NCBI RefSeq assembly: GCF_946478835.1
Contig: NZ_CAMLDV010000161.1
Coordinates: 1 to 7,717 of the forward strand
DNA length: 7,717 bases
Reading direction: 5' to 3'
Source of the DNA: an uncultured Bdellovibrio sp.
GTDB lineage: Bacteria > Bdellovibrionota > Bdellovibrionia > Bdellovibrionales > Bdellovibrionaceae
Shown: positions 6,290 to 7,717 of the stretch, piece after piece
How positions within the stretch are numbered: position 1 is the stretch's first letter
Layout of the letters: every line of letters starts with the position of its first letter
Position numbers and translations under genes: made by a program
Notes under the pieces: model-generated
Told to the model about the DNA's origin: nothing
What the model saw: the letters and a program-made list of their open reading frames with translations, nothing else
Databases searched by the model: none

Positions 6290-6379
6290 TTATGGTGGCC
6301 CCGTCTCCCTGTGTAGATCCAATTCACGAATCTCCGTTGATAAAACAAGTTCGTGACGTACTACTTTTGAATTCGCCAT
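6290..6379 (-). CDS. Probable 29-residue small protein
   Basis: The minus strand has ATG at 6379-6377, preceded at an ideal six-base distance by AAGGAG (plus-strand CTCCTT at 6386-6391), and an open frame of 29 codons to TAA at 6290-6292. The product begins MANSKVVRHELVLS and ends RETGPP; it is charged, probably helical in its middle (TEIRELDLHRE), and has no signal peptide or membrane segment. The strong bidirectional terminator about 30 bases past the stop has its best T-run on this strand, as expected if this is a transcribed gene. No convincing promoter was found. I do not recognise the peptide. It could be a real small protein or a chance frame; the ribosome binding site plus terminator favour the former. 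Confidence 0.5.
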   Translation of the reverse strand: MANSKVVRHELVLSTEIRELDLHRETGPP

Positions 6380-6624
6380 TCAAGGCTCCTTTCATTCAAG
6401 GTAGTAAGCTTATCGGCTGGACCTTGGGATAGTTGAGGGTGTTTTTGCAAATATTTCGAAAAAAGTGGCGTCGTCCAAGATTGGAACGAGCGCAGTCAAA
6501 TTACATTCACAGCTTTTTGTTCCCTCTTAGAGGAGCCATAAATTGTTCTTCTACCTGTGACATCTTTCTATCTTACCGAAATAACTTTGCTCTTCTTTAA
6601 ATGCTTAAAAAATGACATTTGGTG

Positions 6625-6656
6625 TTGAGACAAAATAGGTCTCTGCTTTTGAGACA
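6625..6656. promoter_or_regulatory. Alternating GAGAC / GTCTC / GAGAC repeat
   Basis: GAGAC at 6627-6631, GTCTC at 6639-6643 and GAGAC at 6651-6655 are spaced by exactly seven bases on each side, a 12-base period. The outer copies are part of an exact direct repeat TTGAGACA (6625-6632 and 6649-6656). The middle element can pair with either neighbour. This may be a regulator binding array (about one DNA helical turn per step) or competing RNA hairpins. Confidence 0.45.
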
Positions 6657-6662
6657 TTCAGG

Positions 6663-6672
6663 AACAATTGTT
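6663..6672. promoter_or_regulatory. 10-base palindrome, possible operator
   Basis: AACAATTGTT is a perfect 10-base palindrome located 7 bases after the GAGAC array and about 190 bases before the porin start. It could be a half of a regulator site, but palindromes of this length arise by chance. Confidence 0.25.
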
Positions 6673-6682
6673 GTCACAGTTC

Positions 6683-6749
6683 CCCGCGAGGCCAAGCCTG
6701 GCGCGGGAAAAAAGCGAAGTGATCTTGGGAGTTTGAATTTTTTCCCCGC
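6683..6749 (+). promoter_or_regulatory. Mutually exclusive hairpins in the porin leader
   Basis: Three segments share complementarity. CCCGCGAGGC (6683-6692) pairs with GCCT-GG-CGCGGG (6696-6707) through a 10-pair stem with a two-base bulge and a three-base loop. The same middle segment, GCGGGAAAAAA (6703-6713), also pairs with TTTTTTCCCCGC (6738-6749). The two pairings compete for 6703-6707, a layout like attenuators and riboswitch expression platforms. No known riboswitch aptamer was recognised. Confidence 0.4.
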
Positions 6750-6797
6750 TCGCGCCGAGACCTTTTGGCATCTTCCTTGGAATAACCCCAATCGCTG

Positions 6798-6828
6798 CCG
6801 CATTCACAATAAAGGGGAAAGAGTGCGG
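6798..6828 (+). promoter_or_regulatory. Hairpin just upstream of the porin ribosome binding site
   Basis: CCGCATTC at 6798-6805 pairs with GAGTGCGG at 6821-6828 (eight pairs, one G-U wobble) around a 15-base loop containing AAAGGGG. It ends 17 bases before the ribosome binding site at 6846-6852. It may protect the mRNA 5' end or affect translation; no T-run follows, so it is not a terminator. Confidence 0.45.
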
Positions 6829-6858
6829 TAACAATTAACCAATACAAGGGGGAAAATC

Positions 6859-7717
6859 ATGAAAGTACAATTAACCACAGCCGTTCTAGCAGCATTGTTT
6901 TGCGCACAAACAGTGAGAGCAGAGGGCGCACCTTGGCTTAAAGTGGATGGCCAAGCAAATTTCGACGTTACTGGTAGCTCTTCAGAAGATTATGAAAGAA
7001 CTCTTCGCGTGCAAGACGCGGAAATCAAGTTCGAACTCTTGGTTCGTGAAGGTATCAAGCTTGTTGTAAAAACAGAGCTTGAGCAAAAATTAAACAAAGC
7101 CACGATGGATGATAAATTTGATATCGGCAAATTCTTAGAAGAAGCCTATATCCAAATCGAGACAGATAAGATTTCAGGTCTGCCTCGCGCGATCATCACG
7201 GCCGGTAAACACCAAATGGCATTTGGTCAAAACTACCATGAATTGCCAATGTTCAAAGATTCTCTTTTATACAATCTTTCTAAGCAAGACGAAGTGATCG
7301 GCTTCACGGTCGAGCTTCCAATGAACTTCTTTAAGATCGTAGACTCTGTGGCGATCTCTATGTTTGAAGCTGGTGCCGGAGATCTTAAGATCTCTGACGA
7401 AAAAGGAGCTTCCATCCGTCTTAGCAAAGAATTGACAAGCCAGCTATCTGCACAAATTTCTGGAATGATGAAAGAAAACCAAGGCACTGACGTGAAAGAA
7501 AAACGCGGCAGCATTGGTTTCGTTTTCAAATCTCAAGATGGCTCTTGGAAAGTGTGGGCTGAGGGACTCGTGATCGTTGATAATCCAGTTTACACAGACA
7601 CGACTGTGGGTGGACAAATCGGTGGATCTTACAAAGTAGGTCCGGGTGCTATCGTGGTTGAATATCAATATCTTGATAAACAAGCTCACGACGTGGCTGT
7701 CGCTTACAACCTTCCTG
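6859..7717 (+). CDS. Porin-like outer-membrane beta-barrel protein (3' truncated)
   Basis: An open frame runs from ATG 6859 to the right edge (286 complete codons, no stop). AAGGGGG six bases upstream of the ATG serves as ribosome binding site. Residues 1-21 are a signal peptide (AALFCAQTVRA, then EGAP). The mature protein starts with a strand-like segment (WLKVDGQANFDV), followed by paired amphipathic strands and turns throughout. ITAGKHQMAFGQN near residues 112-124 resembles the AG(R/K)...FG strand common in substrate-selective porins. Later strands include IGFVFKSQDGSWKVWAEGL and AIVVEYQYL. It probably forms an outer-membrane channel; the substrate is unknown and the C-terminal strands are missing. 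The long structured leader suggests regulated expression. The protein at 2-568 is also a barrel, but no close sequence similarity between them was evident. Confidence 0.85.
   Translation, partial: MKVQLTTAVLAALFCAQTVRAEGAPWLKVDGQANFDVTGSSSEDYERTLRVQDAEIKFELLVREGIKLVVKTELEQKLNKATMDDKFDIGKFLEEAYIQIETDKISGLPRAIITAGKHQMAFGQNYHELPMFKDSLLYNLSKQDEVIGFTVELPMNFFKIVDSVAISMFEAGAGDLKISDEKGASIRLSKELTSQLSAQISGMMKENQGTDVKEKRGSIGFVFKSQDGSWKVWAEGLVIVDNPVYTDTTVGGQIGGSYKVGPGAIVVEYQYLDKQAHDVAVAYNLP

Larger units (their letters stand above)
6392..6858. other. Long non-coding, structured region upstream of the porin gene
   Basis: Nearly 470 bases hold no convincing protein gene. The left half (to about 6600) would contain the promoter of the small minus-strand gene, plus a short CCTCTTAGAGG palindrome near 6523; nothing else stands out. 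The right half (6600-6830) is dense in inverted and alternating repeats, described separately, and probably holds the promoter and long 5' leader of the porin gene, or a small RNA. No good -35/-10 pair could be fixed. Confidence 0.5.

Noticed and set aside
6523..6545. AGAGGAG followed by a TTG, possible start of a plus-strand gene
   Set aside because: The frame stops after four codons; the AGAGG belongs to a small CCTCTTAGAGG palindrome.
6597..6803. 68-codon minus-strand frame in the porin leader
   Set aside because: No ribosome binding site and composition dominated by the inverted repeats.
6619..6831. 70-codon plus-strand frame ending just before the porin gene
   Set aside because: TTG start without ribosome binding site, and it runs through the inverted repeats of the structured leader; more likely untranslated. 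A leader peptide remains a remote option.
7233..7689. Two minus-strand frames inside the porin gene
   Set aside because: Antisense to a clear signal-peptide-bearing barrel protein reading frame; shadows.

Overview
The window looks like chromosomal DNA from a Bdellovibrio-like predatory bacterium (Bdellovibrionota). This is inferred from protein style only: a lipoprotein with the unusual FQNC-G signal end, a DUF4423/TIGR02147-type regulator, many exported proteins and intermediate GC content. No rRNA, tRNA, insertion sequence, phage gene or CRISPR array was seen.

Layout. (1) Positions 2-568 (+) are the C-terminal part of an outer-membrane beta-barrel protein cut by the window edge. It converges on a minus-strand pair across a short hairpin. 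(2) The minus-strand pair, 4246 to 652, encodes two lipoproteins: a zinc metallopeptidase with neprilysin-like (M13) active-site motifs, and downstream an SGNH/GDSL esterase resembling carbohydrate esterase family 3. (3) From 4481 to 6209 on the plus strand lies the most interesting cluster. It holds a secreted protein made of three 46-residue two-cysteine repeats, a terminator, an XRE-type HTH regulator, an overlapping DUF4423 protein, and a translationally coupled short secreted protein. That last protein carries one copy of the same two-cysteine module plus a Trp-rich cationic tail. (4) Positions 6210-6858 hold a bidirectional terminator, a probable 29-codon minus-strand gene with a strong ribosome binding site, and a strongly structured leader with alternating complementary segments. 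(5) From 6859 to the right edge is the start of a porin-like outer-membrane protein.

How the parts may work together: the HTH and DUF4423 proteins probably act as one regulatory unit. They sit between two genes for secreted proteins sharing a module I cannot assign to a known family. The working hypothesis is a small regulator plus secreted-effector system in which the two-cysteine module is the exported functional part. The lipoprotein peptidase and esterase would act at the cell surface or in the periplasm, and nothing in the sequence ties them functionally to the cluster.
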